NCBI RefSeq assembly: GCF_050231725.1
Contig: NZ_CP077172.1
Span: 62,001-126,000 of the forward strand
Source: Fusobacterium nucleatum_L
GTDB taxonomy: Bacteria; Fusobacteriota; Fusobacteriia; Fusobacteriales; Fusobacteriaceae
Reading direction: 5' to 3'
DNA: 64,000 bases
Under the pieces are notes generated by a model. That model ran no database searches, was not told the DNA's origin, and saw nothing but the letters and a program-made list of their open reading frames with translations. This document shows positions 16,372 to 25,484 of this stretch, one piece after another. The first letter of the stretch is position 1; every line of letters begins with the position of its first letter. Position numbers and translations under genes: made by a program.

Positions 16372-17505
16372 TTATTTATCTATAACTTTTTTTTCTCCTA
16401 CAACTGTTATTTCTTCGCCATTACCAAGACTTACATTATCTTTTATCTTCACATCATTAGCTATTATAGCTTTTTGAATGATTACATTATCACCAATTTC
16501 AGTGTCTGCCATAATTATAGAGTCTATAACTTTTGAATTTTTACCTATTTTTACTCCAGAAAATATCACAGAATGAATTATTTCTCCCTCTACAATACAA
16601 CCTTTATCTATTAATGTATTTTTTATTTTAGATTCTTTAGTAAAATATGAAGGTGTATAGATTCCCTGTCTTGTACTTATTTTCCAAGATTTTTCAAATA
16701 AATCAAGGTCGTTATCATCTGATAACAAATCCATATGAGCATTCCAGAAACTTTGAATAGTTCCAACATCTCTCCAATAACCTTTAAAAGGATAAGCAAA
16801 CATTTTTTTGCCATCATTTAGCATATTAGGAATTATATTTTTTCCAAAATCATTATCTGAATTAGGATTTTGTTCATCTTCATCTAAATATTTTTTTAAA
16901 GTTTCCCAATTAAAAATATATATACCCATTGAAGCTAAATCACTTTTTGGTTCTTTTGGTTTTTCTTCAAACTCATATATAGACATATCATCTCTTGTAT
17001 TCATAATTCCAAAACTTGAAGCATCTGCTAAAGGAACTTTAAAAACTCCTATTGTAACATCTGCATCTTTTTGAATATGAAATTGTAACATTTTATCATA
17101 GTTCATTTTATAAATATGATCTCCTGATAAAATTAAAACATATTCAGGATCATATTCTTCTATAAATTTTATATTTTGATAGATAGCATTAGCTGTTCCT
17201 TTATACCAACCTTTTTCATCATTTTTTCTTGTATGAGGCTGTAATACTGTAACTCCCCCATCCATTCTATCCAAATCCCAAGGTGAGCCTCTACCAATAT
17301 GATTATTTAATATGCGTGGTTCGTATTGTGTCAACACACCAACAGTATCTATACCAGAATTAGAGCAATTTGTTAAAGTAAAATCAATTATTCTATATTT
17401 TCCACCAAAAGCCACAGCAGGTTTTGCAATATCTTCTGTTAACTCCTTTAAACGAGTTCCTTGCCCTCCTGCTAGTATCATAGCAATAATTCTTTTTTTC
17501 TTCAT
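16372..17505 (-). CDS. glgC: Glucose-1-phosphate adenylyltransferase, catalytic subunit
   Basis: 377 residues. It makes ADP-glucose from ATP and glucose-1-phosphate, the committed step of glycogen synthesis. The nucleotide loop LAGGQGTRLKELT lies at about 12-24, KPAVAFGGKYRIIDF follows, and GDHIYKMNY carries the metal-binding Asp. EEKPKEP and the C-terminal beta-helix repeats match the family. GGAGGG lies 9 bp before the ATG. glgB ends 15 bp upstream and glgD starts 21 bp downstream. Confidence 0.95.
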   Translation of the reverse strand: MKKKRIIAMILAGGQGTRLKELTEDIAKPAVAFGGKYRIIDFTLTNCSNSGIDTVGVLTQYEPRILNNHIGRGSPWDLDRMDGGVTVLQPHTRKNDEKGWYKGTANAIYQNIKFIEEYDPEYVLILSGDHIYKMNYDKMLQFHIQKDADVTIGVFKVPLADASSFGIMNTRDDMSIYEFEEKPKEPKSDLASMGIYIFNWETLKKYLDEDEQNPNSDNDFGKNIIPNMLNDGKKMFAYPFKGYWRDVGTIQSFWNAHMDLLSDDNDLDLFEKSWKISTRQGIYTPSYFTKESKIKNTLIDKGCIVEGEIIHSVIFSGVKIGKNSKVIDSIIMADTEIGDNVIIQKAIIANDVKIKDNVSLGNGEEITVVGEKKVIDK

Positions 17506-17520
17506 TAGTCCAAACCCTCC

Positions 17521-19350
17521 TTACTTTTCCTTTTTATATTTTAAAAATATAGCTGAATTTCCAACAATTTTTACTTCTATACATTGTTCTCTATAATTCC
17601 AAGATTTCTTAATCGTCCTATATTTTCTTTTTTTACCTTGATAAGAACCTCCAAATTTTTTTTCATTGCTGTCTAAAATTACTTCATATTCTCCTTCAAA
17701 TGGAACTCCAATAGGATATTTTTCTTGATCTTTTCCAGAAAAATTAAATACAACTAGAATAAAATCTTCCATATTAGGAGTTTTTCTTAAGAATATCAAC
17801 ATATTTTCATCTATATTTTCATGTTCTATCCATTCAAAACCATCTTGTCCATCATGCCAAAGAGCCTCTTCTTCTAAATATAATTTATTTAAGGCTTTAA
17901 CATACTTTTGTATGTCTTGTGAGCCCTTATTTTCTTTTAATAATTGCCATTCTAATTGATCATAATATCTCCACTCTAAACCTTGAACAAATTCATTTCC
18001 CATAAAATTTAATTTTTTACCAGGATGTGCCATTTGATATGAATAAAGATTTTTAACATGAGCTAATTTATTCTCATAGTATCCAGGCATTTTATTTAGA
18101 ATAGAACTCTTTCCATGTACTATTTCATCATGTGATAATGGTAAAATAAAGTTTTCTGAAAAAGCATACATAAATGAAAATGTTAGTTTACCATGGTGTC
18201 CTTTTCTGTAGATAGGGTCTTGTTCCATATATTTTAAAGTGTCATTCATCCATCCCATGTTCCATTTAAAATCGAAACCAAGTCCACCATCTTCTTGATA
18301 TTTAGTTACCAATGGCCAAGCAGAAGAGTCTTCTGCTATCAACATTACATCTGGATATTCTTCGTGTAAACTTTGATTCAAATATTGTAAAAATTCTATA
18401 GAAGGTCTATCTTCAGTTACACCATCTCTGTAATAAAGCATATTTGAGATTGCATCCATTCTTATTCCATCAATATGAAACTCCTTTATCCAAAAGTAAA
18501 GATTAGAAAGTAAAAAGCTTTTGACTTCATTTCTTGAAATATTAAAATTTGCACTTCCCCATTCGTTTTCTCCTAGATTTGGATCTTCATATTCATAGCA
18601 AGAACTTCCATCAAAACGGTACAATCCATGTGAGTCTTTACAAAAATGTCCAGGAACCCAATCCAATATTACACCTAAATTATTCTTATGGAAGTAATTT
18701 ATAAAATACATAAAATCTTCAGGTGTTCCGTAACGGCTAGTTACTGAATAGTATCCAGTTCCTTGATAACCCCAAGAGCCATCAAAAGGATATTCACTAA
18801 TAGGCATAATTTCAATATGAGTGTAATCCATCTCTAACATATACTTTACTAATAATTCTGCAATTTCTTTATAATTATAGTACATTCCATCTTCTTTTTT
18901 TCTCCAAGAACCAAGATGGACTTCATATATATTGATTGGTTTTACATAGCCTACTCTTCTATTATTAAGCCATCTTTTATCAGCCCAACGAAATTTAGGT
19001 TTCCCATTTATAATAGAGGCAGTTTGTGGTCTAAGTTCTGAATAAAAAGCATAAGGATCTGCCTTTAAGATTTTTTCACCCCAAGAAGTTTCAATTTGAT
19101 ATTTATATAAATTTCCTTTTTTGAGTTTTTTTATTTCAACTTCCCATATACCTTCATTATTTAGTTTTTGACAGTAATCTTCTTCTCTTGCATTCCAACT
19201 ATTAAAATCTCCAACAATAGCTACTGATTTAGCTAAAGGAGCCCATATCCGAAATATTGTAGAATTTCGTGTAGGATGTGCTCCAAAATATTCATAAGCT
19301 TGTCGATATTCTCCACGGTGAAATAAATATTGTTCCATTTTTCCAGACAT
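17521..19350 (-). CDS. glgB: 1,4-alpha-glucan branching enzyme (GH13)
   Basis: 609 residues. It adds alpha-1,6 branches to glycogen. An N-terminal CBM48-like domain (RIWAPLAKSVAIVGDFNSW) is followed by the GH13 barrel with all four conserved regions: DWVPGHF, GIRMDAISNM (nucleophile Asp), IAEDSSAWP (acid Glu) and LSHDEIVHG. The C-terminal all-beta domain is complete. The start is placed at ATG 19350: GAGGTG lies 6 bp before it, while an in-frame GTG 9 bp upstream is part of that Shine-Dalgarno. It lies between glgP and glgC in the glycogen operon. Confidence 0.94.
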   Translation of the reverse strand: MSGKMEQYLFHRGEYRQAYEYFGAHPTRNSTIFRIWAPLAKSVAIVGDFNSWNAREEDYCQKLNNEGIWEVEIKKLKKGNLYKYQIETSWGEKILKADPYAFYSELRPQTASIINGKPKFRWADKRWLNNRRVGYVKPINIYEVHLGSWRKKEDGMYYNYKEIAELLVKYMLEMDYTHIEIMPISEYPFDGSWGYQGTGYYSVTSRYGTPEDFMYFINYFHKNNLGVILDWVPGHFCKDSHGLYRFDGSSCYEYEDPNLGENEWGSANFNISRNEVKSFLLSNLYFWIKEFHIDGIRMDAISNMLYYRDGVTEDRPSIEFLQYLNQSLHEEYPDVMLIAEDSSAWPLVTKYQEDGGLGFDFKWNMGWMNDTLKYMEQDPIYRKGHHGKLTFSFMYAFSENFILPLSHDEIVHGKSSILNKMPGYYENKLAHVKNLYSYQMAHPGKKLNFMGNEFVQGLEWRYYDQLEWQLLKENKGSQDIQKYVKALNKLYLEEEALWHDGQDGFEWIEHENIDENMLIFLRKTPNMEDFILVVFNFSGKDQEKYPIGVPFEGEYEVILDSNEKKFGGSYQGKKRKYRTIKKSWNYREQCIEVKIVGNSAIFLKYKKEK

Positions 19351-19380
19351 AAGTATCACCTCGTTTATGTAGTAAATATT

Positions 19381-21753
19381 TTATATATTTATTTTTGTTT
19401 CTTTTATATTCCAAATTTCATTTGCATATTCAAGAATTGTTCTGTCAGAAGAAAATTTACCCGCATTAGCTATATTTTTCAACATTTTTTTTGCCCATAA
19501 AATTTTATCTTTGTAATCTCTATTAATTTCTCTTTGTTTTCTTCTATAATCTTCAAAGTCTTCTAAAACAAAATATTGATCTCCTCTTTCCATTAATAAA
19601 GAATGGATTTCTCTGTAAATTCCAGTTCCCAAATCACTAAGTTTTCCATCGATTAAAGCATCGACTACTTGTTTTAAACCTGTTATATTATTATACGGAA
19701 ATCTTGGGTCATATCCTTTTTTTCTAAGTTCATCTATATCTTCAACTTTCATACCAAAAATATATTCATTTTCTTCACCAGCTTCTTTTGCAATTTCAAC
19801 ATTGGCTCCATCCAGTGTACCTAATGTTATCGCTCCATTAAGCATAAATTTCATATTTCCAGTACCTGATGCTTCCTTACCAGCAGTTGAAATTTGTTCA
19901 GAAATATCTGCAGCAGGAAATATTTTTTCTGCAACTGTAACTCTGTAATTTTCAATGAAAACAACTTTTAATTTATCTTTTACTTCACTATCGCCATTTA
20001 TAATTTGTGCAATATCATTAATTAAACGAATAATTCCTTTTGCCACTTTGTAACCTGGTGCAGCTTTTGCTCCAAAAATATAAGTTGTAGATCTAAAGTC
20101 CATATTAGGGTTTTGTTTTAATTGTTGATATAAATCATAAACTTGAAAAATATTTAATAATTGTCTTTTATATTCGTGCAGTCTTTTAACCTGTACATCA
20201 AATATAGAATTTGGGTTTATGTCAATTCCTTGTGTTTCTCTTAAATATTCAACAAGTTCTTTTTTCTTTTCAATTTTTATATCCCAAATTTTATTTAAAA
20301 CCTTTTCATCATCCAAAAATTGTTCCAATTTTTTAAGTTCAGATAAATCTTTTATCCAAGCATCTCCAATTAATTCTGTTATATATGAAGCAAGTTGTGG
20401 ATTAGATTTTAATAACCATCTTCTTTGAGTGATACCATTAGTTTTATTTAAAAATTTTTCAGGGTATAATTCATACCAATCTCTTAATTCTCTTTCTTTT
20501 AAAATTTCAGTATGTAATTCAGCAACACCATTTACTTTATGACTTCCATATATTGCAAGCCAAGCCATATGTATCATATTACCTTGAATAATCTGCATTC
20601 TATTTTGTTTATTTATATCATTTGGATATAATTTAGCCAATTCATTTTTAAATTGATTGTGTATACCTTCTGTTATTTGGAAAATTCTAGGTACAACTTC
20701 TTGGTAAAGACCTATCCACCATTTTTCAAGTGCTTCTGCTAAAATAGTATGATTAGTATATGAGAAAGTTTTCTTTACAATTTCCCAAGCATTTTCCCAT
20801 AAAATACCTTCAACATCAACTAAGATTCTCATAAGCTCTGGTATAGCTATAACTGGGTGAGTATCATTAAGTTGAATAGCAATAAATTCAGGTATTTTTG
20901 AAAATTCTCTACCATGTACTTTTTTAAATTTTTTAATAATATCTTGTAATGATGCAGATACAAAGAAATATTGTTGACGAAGTCTTAATTTTTTACCTTC
21001 ATCAGTTGAGTCATTAGGATAAAGCACACGAGAAATATCTTCTGCTAAAGTTTTATCTTGTGTTGCATGTAGATAATCTTGTTGATTAAATATTCCCAAA
21101 TCTAAATCTACTATTGAGTGTGCTTCCCAAAGTCTAAGTGTATTTATATTTTTAGTATCATAACCAATTATTGGCATGTCATAAGGCAGGGCTCTCACAG
21201 AAGTATTTCCAAAATTTACAATAACTTCATCTTCTGGTCTTGCAACAGACCAAACATCACCATATTTCAGCCAAGTTTCAGGTTTTTCAACTTGATAACC
21301 ATCTCTTAAATACTGATTAAAAATACCATTTCTATATCTGATACTATAACCTTGTCCTGGTAAATTCAATGTGGCAAGTGAATCCATAAAACAAGCTGCA
21401 AGTCTTCCTAAACCACCATTTCCTAGTGCTGCATCTTCTTCTTCATCTTCAATTTGATTGTAGTCTATTCCTAATTCTTTAAAGAATTCTTGAATTTCTT
21501 TGTCAATACCTAAATTAATTAGGTTATTTCCTAGTGCTCTTCCCATTAAAAATTCCGATGATAGATAAAATGCTTGTTTAGTCTTAGAATATTCTTGTTT
21601 AGTTTCATACCAATCCTTAGCTATAAAACTCATAACAGTTTCGCCTAAGGCTCTATACACTTCAAAAGGACTAGCATCCTTTAAACTAACTGAAAATTTT
21701 TCTAATAATCTTTCTTCTAATTTTTCTCTCCATTTTTCTTTGTTAAATTCCAT
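19381..21753 (-). CDS. glgP: Glycogen/maltodextrin phosphorylase (GT35)
   Basis: 790 residues. It releases glucose-1-phosphate from glycogen ends using PLP. DEEEDAALGNGGLGRLAACF near residue 105 and the PLP lysine region EASGTGNMKFMLNGAIT are both present, and length is normal. The start at 21753 (MEFNKEK) is preferred over an ATG 15 bp upstream because AAGGGG lies just before it; it overlaps the end of malQ by 11 bp, which implies translational coupling. Its product would feed glycolysis, or GlgC again. Confidence 0.93.
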   Translation of the reverse strand: MEFNKEKWREKLEERLLEKFSVSLKDASPFEVYRALGETVMSFIAKDWYETKQEYSKTKQAFYLSSEFLMGRALGNNLINLGIDKEIQEFFKELGIDYNQIEDEEEDAALGNGGLGRLAACFMDSLATLNLPGQGYSIRYRNGIFNQYLRDGYQVEKPETWLKYGDVWSVARPEDEVIVNFGNTSVRALPYDMPIIGYDTKNINTLRLWEAHSIVDLDLGIFNQQDYLHATQDKTLAEDISRVLYPNDSTDEGKKLRLRQQYFFVSASLQDIIKKFKKVHGREFSKIPEFIAIQLNDTHPVIAIPELMRILVDVEGILWENAWEIVKKTFSYTNHTILAEALEKWWIGLYQEVVPRIFQITEGIHNQFKNELAKLYPNDINKQNRMQIIQGNMIHMAWLAIYGSHKVNGVAELHTEILKERELRDWYELYPEKFLNKTNGITQRRWLLKSNPQLASYITELIGDAWIKDLSELKKLEQFLDDEKVLNKIWDIKIEKKKELVEYLRETQGIDINPNSIFDVQVKRLHEYKRQLLNIFQVYDLYQQLKQNPNMDFRSTTYIFGAKAAPGYKVAKGIIRLINDIAQIINGDSEVKDKLKVVFIENYRVTVAEKIFPAADISEQISTAGKEASGTGNMKFMLNGAITLGTLDGANVEIAKEAGEENEYIFGMKVEDIDELRKKGYDPRFPYNNITGLKQVVDALIDGKLSDLGTGIYREIHSLLMERGDQYFVLEDFEDYRRKQREINRDYKDKILWAKKMLKNIANAGKFSSDRTILEYANEIWNIKETKINI

Positions 21754-23263
21754 TACTTTCCCCTTCATTAATTCTTTTATATTTATTTGCTAAATTATAT
21801 AATTTATTTTCTAAATCATTATGTCTGTAATTCCAATAAACTCTCCAAGCCCAATTATAACCAACTGTTGATGGAGTATTCATTCTTGAATCACTTCCTA
21901 ATCCTAATATATCTTGCAGTGGGACTATAACCCTCTTAGATTTTGAGGCATAGAGTGCTTCTATTGCTCTCCACTGAATAGGCTCCCAGATATTAGTATT
22001 ATATTCATTTAAAAAATTCTTCAAATTTTCATCACATATATTTTTTTCTGTTTTATTTAAGCTCTCATACCATTGTACTATTGGCATATTGTCATGTGTA
22101 CCTGTATAGGCAATTGAATTTTCAGAATAATTTCTAGGATGATATATATTATCCCATTCTGCTAGACCAAATTCCAATACTTTCATATTTGGATATTTTG
22201 TTTGTTCTAAAAGTTTAAAAACATCAGGAGTAAGAGTTCCTAAATCTTCTGCTATTATATCCATATTAGGTATTTTATTCTCTAATTTTTTAAAAAATTG
22301 ATATCTAGGTCCTTTTTCCCACTTTCCATTGATAGCAGTCTTTTCTCCATAACGAATAGACCAATAAGATGCGAATCCTCTAAAATGGTCAAGTCTTAAA
22401 ATATCATAGAGTAAAAAACTATGTTTTATTCTATTAATCCACCAAGAATAATTGGTTCTTTCCATTTCTTTCCAAGCATAGAGTACATTTCCCCATAATT
22501 GACCAGTTTTGGAAAAATAATCTGGCGGACATCCTGCTACTAATTTTATTTTTAAAAATTTATCAAAAGAGAATAACTTTGGATTTTGCCAAGTATCAGC
22601 ACTATTTGTTGCAACATATATGGGTAAATCTCCTATTATTTTAACTCCTTTTTTATTTGCATAATCTTTCAATTTTTTCCACTGTTTATAAAAATAATAT
22701 TGTATAAAACTTTCATATAGACATTCTTCTTGGTAAATTTTCTTAGCTTCTTCTAGTGATTTTTTATCTCTATACTTATATTCTTTTTTCCAAGTATTCC
22801 ATATTCTACCTTTAAATTTTTTATTTAAAGCTAGAAAAAGTACATAATCTTCTAGCCAAAATTGATTATTTTTTTGAAAAGTTTCAAATTCTTTTTGTTC
22901 TTTATTTTTGTAAAAAAAAGCCTGAGAGGCCTTTTTCAATAAAGACTCTTTCTGGCTTTTTATGTATTCATAATCAACATAGGATACTTCCTGTTTTAAT
23001 ATATCAATGTCCTCTTGTTTTAAGTATTCATTATCAACTAAATTTTCTAAATCTAAATATAAAAAATTCCCAGCAAAAGTAGAAGGTGATTGATAAGGAG
23101 AGTTTCCATATTCTACAGGGCACAACGGCAGTATCTGCCAGAGACTTTGTCCAGAAGATACTAAGAAATCAATAAAGCGATAAGCTTCTTTTCCAAAATC
23201 TCCAATACCATAGGCACTTGGCAAAGAACTTATTGCTAATAAAACCCCACATTCTCTTTTCAA
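21743..23263 (-). CDS. malQ: 4-alpha-glucanotransferase (amylomaltase, GH77)
   Basis: 506 residues starting with TTG, with GGGAGG 7 bp before it. It transfers alpha-1,4-glucan chains, lengthening maltodextrins so that GlgP can use them. GH77 marks include LLAISSLPSAYGIGDFG at the N-terminus, LRLDHFRGFASYW (nucleophile Asp), DIIAEDLGTL (acid Glu) and YTGTHDNMPI. It is the first gene of the glycogen operon, so the degradative and synthetic genes share one transcript. Confidence 0.93.
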   Translation of the reverse strand: MKRECGVLLAISSLPSAYGIGDFGKEAYRFIDFLVSSGQSLWQILPLCPVEYGNSPYQSPSTFAGNFLYLDLENLVDNEYLKQEDIDILKQEVSYVDYEYIKSQKESLLKKASQAFFYKNKEQKEFETFQKNNQFWLEDYVLFLALNKKFKGRIWNTWKKEYKYRDKKSLEEAKKIYQEECLYESFIQYYFYKQWKKLKDYANKKGVKIIGDLPIYVATNSADTWQNPKLFSFDKFLKIKLVAGCPPDYFSKTGQLWGNVLYAWKEMERTNYSWWINRIKHSFLLYDILRLDHFRGFASYWSIRYGEKTAINGKWEKGPRYQFFKKLENKIPNMDIIAEDLGTLTPDVFKLLEQTKYPNMKVLEFGLAEWDNIYHPRNYSENSIAYTGTHDNMPIVQWYESLNKTEKNICDENLKNFLNEYNTNIWEPIQWRAIEALYASKSKRVIVPLQDILGLGSDSRMNTPSTVGYNWAWRVYWNYRHNDLENKLYNLANKYKRINEGESNGI

Positions 23264-23312
23264 ATTTTTCCTCCCAACTCAGAATAAAATTCTAAACTAA
23301 TATATTATATTT

Positions 23313-23321
23313 ATAATACCA
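23313..23321 (-). promoter_or_regulatory. Extended -10 promoter of the glycogen operon
   Basis: Read leftward, TGGTATTAT gives a -10 box with a TGn extension (23321-23313), 50 bp before the malQ start. No convincing -35 box is seen at 17 bp. Confidence 0.4.
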
Positions 23322-23361
23322 TATTTTTTGAATTTTTTCTATATACAATAATATTTAAAAT

Positions 23362-23402
23362 AAAAAAGGACTAACTTCTATTTTATATAAAAGTTAATCC
23401 TT
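23362..23402 (-). terminator. Intrinsic terminator after the gapA-pgk-FMN gene cluster
   Basis: Read leftward, AAGGATTAACTT (23402-23391) pairs with AAGTTAGTCCTT (23377-23366), 12 bp with one G-U pair, followed by a TTTTTTATTTTA tail. It begins 7 bp past the stop at 23409. Confidence 0.8.
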
Positions 23403-23408
23403 ATTTTA

Positions 23409-23789
23409 TTATTCTTGATTTTTTATATCATCAATAGCCATAGTTAAAGCTTCTTTAAAACCTTCTGATGTAAAAGTTGCTCCTGCAACAAAATCAAAAT
23501 CTTCAAATTTTTGTCTTGCTTTTATATCATCAACTAATTTTTGTACAGCAACACCACCAATTTCATCTGTGTCAGCATGTTCAACTTCAATATCAGTTAC
23601 TCTAATTGTTTTATCCTTTTTCTTATAGGCACTAACTTTTAAAGTAATATCATCATTATAACCTATTCCAGTTCCTTCAGCTTGATATATTTTTGGTTTA
23701 AAGATGTCTTCAAAAGCAAAAGCTGCTAGGCCTAAAATAATAAAAACAATAACTAGCCATTCTCTAATTCCAAAATCTTTAAAATTCAT
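23409..23789 (-). CDS. Membrane-anchored FMN-binding domain protein
   Basis: 126 residues. One N-terminal membrane helix (about 11-27, WLVIVFIILGLAAFAF) is followed by an FMN_bind domain of the RnfG/NqrC type: GTGIGYNDDITLKV, a TDEIGGVAVQKLVDDI helix and DFVAGATFTSEGF, where a Thr in the GAT-like loop would carry FMN by a phosphoester bond. It probably passes electrons on the outer face of the inner membrane. It follows a similar soluble copy by 14 bp. No Rnf or Nqr genes are adjacent, so the partner is unknown. Confidence 0.82.
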   Translation of the reverse strand: MNFKDFGIREWLVIVFIILGLAAFAFEDIFKPKIYQAEGTGIGYNDDITLKVSAYKKKDKTIRVTDIEVEHADTDEIGGVAVQKLVDDIKARQKFEDFDFVAGATFTSEGFKEALTMAIDDIKNQE

Positions 23790-23803
23790 TGATTACTCCT
23801 ATT

Positions 23804-24163
23804 TTAATTTTGTTTTTCAATATCTTTAACAGCATTTCTAATTGCTCTTCTAAAACCTGCTGAAGTTGAGCTAGCTCCTGCAACATTATCCAATTTATTA
23901 TAATTTTGTTTTGTCTTAACTTCTTCTATTAGTTGAGTAATTGCTAGTCCTCCAATTTTATCAGTTTCTTTGTGTTCAGCAACAATATCAGTAACAACTA
24001 CCTTGCCATCTTTTTTTATTGCTTTTACAGTTAAAACTATTGGTACTCCTTCTTCATTATAACCTTTTGCTTCTGCCTTAGCTTCATATACTTTATCAGC
24101 TGCTAAACTTCCTAGACTTAAAACTGCAAAAGAAATTGCCATTAAATTTTTAAAATTTTTCAT
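23804..24163 (-). CDS. Exported FMN-binding domain protein
   Basis: 119 residues. A cleavable signal peptide (about 1-21, ending SLAAD) is followed by a single FMN_bind domain: AKGYNEEGVPIVLTV, HKETDKIGGLAITQLIEEV and DNVAGASSTSAGF, the flavin attachment loop. The copy at 23409 has the same domain on a membrane anchor, so the two could work as a soluble and a fixed electron carrier. The nearest clear Shine-Dalgarno, AAGGAG, is about 30 bp upstream and separated by a small hairpin; a weaker AGAGTG lies closer. The gene lies 40 bp after pgk. Confidence 0.82.
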   Translation of the reverse strand: MKNFKNLMAISFAVLSLGSLAADKVYEAKAEAKGYNEEGVPIVLTVKAIKKDGKVVVTDIVAEHKETDKIGGLAITQLIEEVKTKQNYNKLDNVAGASSTSAGFRRAIRNAVKDIEKQN

Positions 24164-24173
24164 AATTTCACTC

Positions 24174-24193
24174 TAATCTATCTTAATAGATTA
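24174..24193 (-). other. Small hairpin between pgk and the FMN-binding genes
   Basis: Arms TAATCTAT (24174-24181) and ATAGATTA (24186-24193), 8 bp with a 4-base loop. There is no T tract, so it is probably not a terminator. It stands between a strong AAGGAG and the start codon at 24163, and folding would bring the two closer. Confidence 0.35.
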
Positions 24194-24203
24194 TTCTCCT
24201 TCC

Positions 24204-25400
24204 TTATTTATTAGATATAGCTTCAACTCCTGGTAAAACTTTTCCTTCTAAGAATTCTAAAGATGCTCCTCCACCAGTAGAAATATGAGTAAATTTATCA
24301 GCATAACCTAAACTAATTGCAGCTGCTGTAGAATCTCCTCCACCTATTATAGTTACTGCATCAGTTAAATTTGCTATTGATTCACATACTCCTATTGTTC
24401 CCTTTGCAAAGTTAGACATTTCAAATACTCCCATAGGTCCATTCCATACAACAGTCTTAGCAGTTTTTATATAACTATCAAATAGTTTAACAGTTTTTTC
24501 GCCAATGTCAAGTCCCATTTTATCATTTGGAATACTATCTATATCAACAGTAGAATATTCAGCATCATTTTTAAACTCAGCTGCTACAACTGTATCAACA
24601 GGTAAAACTATTTTTCCATTTGCTTTAGTTAATAAATCTTTAGCTAAATCTAATTTATCATCTTCAACCAATGAAGTTCCGATATTTTTTCCTTCTGCTT
24701 TTAAGAAAGTGAACATCATTGCCCCACCAATTAAAATTTTATCAGCTTTAACTAATAAATTTTCAATAACCCCTATTTTATCAGAAACCTTTGCTCCTCC
24801 TAAAATAGCTATTAAAGGTCTTCTTGGATTGTTTACTGCTTCACCTATAAATTTTAATTCTTTTTCAACTAAGAAGCCAACAGCTGAATTTCCATTTCCA
24901 ATATTTTCAGCAATTCCTACATTAGAAGCATGAGCCCTATGAGCAGTTCCGAAAGCATCATTTACAAAAACATCTCCGAGTGATGCCCAGTATTTTCCTA
25001 GCTCAGTATCGTTTTTAGATTCTTTTTTACCATCTAAATCTTCAAATCTTGTGTTTTCAAACATTAAAACTTCAGCAGATTTCAAATTATTGATAGCAGT
25101 TTCTAATTTTTCTCCTCTTGTTTCAGGAATGAAAGTAACTTCTTTTCCCAAAAGTTCAGATAATTTTTCAGAAACAGCTTTCAAACTTTTTGTAGCTTTA
25201 TCTTCCTCTGTTTTAACTTTTCCTAAGTGAGAGAATAAAATAAGTTTAGCATTATGTTCTAAAGCATATTTTATTGTAGGTAACGCTTGAACGATTCTGT
25301 TTTCATCAGTAATTTTACCATCTTTCATAGGAACATTAAAATCTACTCTCATAAGAACTTTTTTATTATTTAAATCTAAATCAGTTATAATTTTTTTCAT
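24204..25400 (-). CDS. pgk: Phosphoglycerate kinase
   Basis: 398 residues, the usual bacterial length. It makes ATP and 3-phosphoglycerate in glycolysis. It opens with the conserved MRVDFNVPMKDGKI near residue 17 and has LFSHLGK, a GGAKVSDKIGVI nucleotide region, VWNGPMGVFE and the hinge-side GGGDSTAAA. A GGAGAAG Shine-Dalgarno precedes the ATG. It is downstream of gapA, from which it is separated by a hairpin at 25424-25451. Confidence 0.96.
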   Translation of the reverse strand: MKKIITDLDLNNKKVLMRVDFNVPMKDGKITDENRIVQALPTIKYALEHNAKLILFSHLGKVKTEEDKATKSLKAVSEKLSELLGKEVTFIPETRGEKLETAINNLKSAEVLMFENTRFEDLDGKKESKNDTELGKYWASLGDVFVNDAFGTAHRAHASNVGIAENIGNGNSAVGFLVEKELKFIGEAVNNPRRPLIAILGGAKVSDKIGVIENLLVKADKILIGGAMMFTFLKAEGKNIGTSLVEDDKLDLAKDLLTKANGKIVLPVDTVVAAEFKNDAEYSTVDIDSIPNDKMGLDIGEKTVKLFDSYIKTAKTVVWNGPMGVFEMSNFAKGTIGVCESIANLTDAVTIIGGGDSTAAAISLGYADKFTHISTGGGASLEFLEGKVLPGVEAISNK

Positions 25401-25423
25401 AATTCTTCTCCTTATTAATTTTT

Positions 25424-25451
25424 AAAAAAGTGGAACAAAAAATGTTCCACT
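25424..25451 (-). terminator. Terminator or attenuator between gapA and pgk
   Basis: Read leftward, AGTGGAACA (25451-25443) and TGTTCCACT (25437-25429) form a perfect 9-bp stem with a 5-base loop, followed by TTTTTT (to 25423). It lies within the 84-bp gap, so pgk output probably depends on read-through from gapA. Confidence 0.75.
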
Positions 25452-25484
25452 ATTTAATTGCTAATTATTGTATTGTAAATTTTG

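Noticed and set aside
24505..24933. A 142-residue plus-strand frame opposite pgk
   Set aside because: Antisense shadow of pgk; composition is typical of reversed coding sequence.
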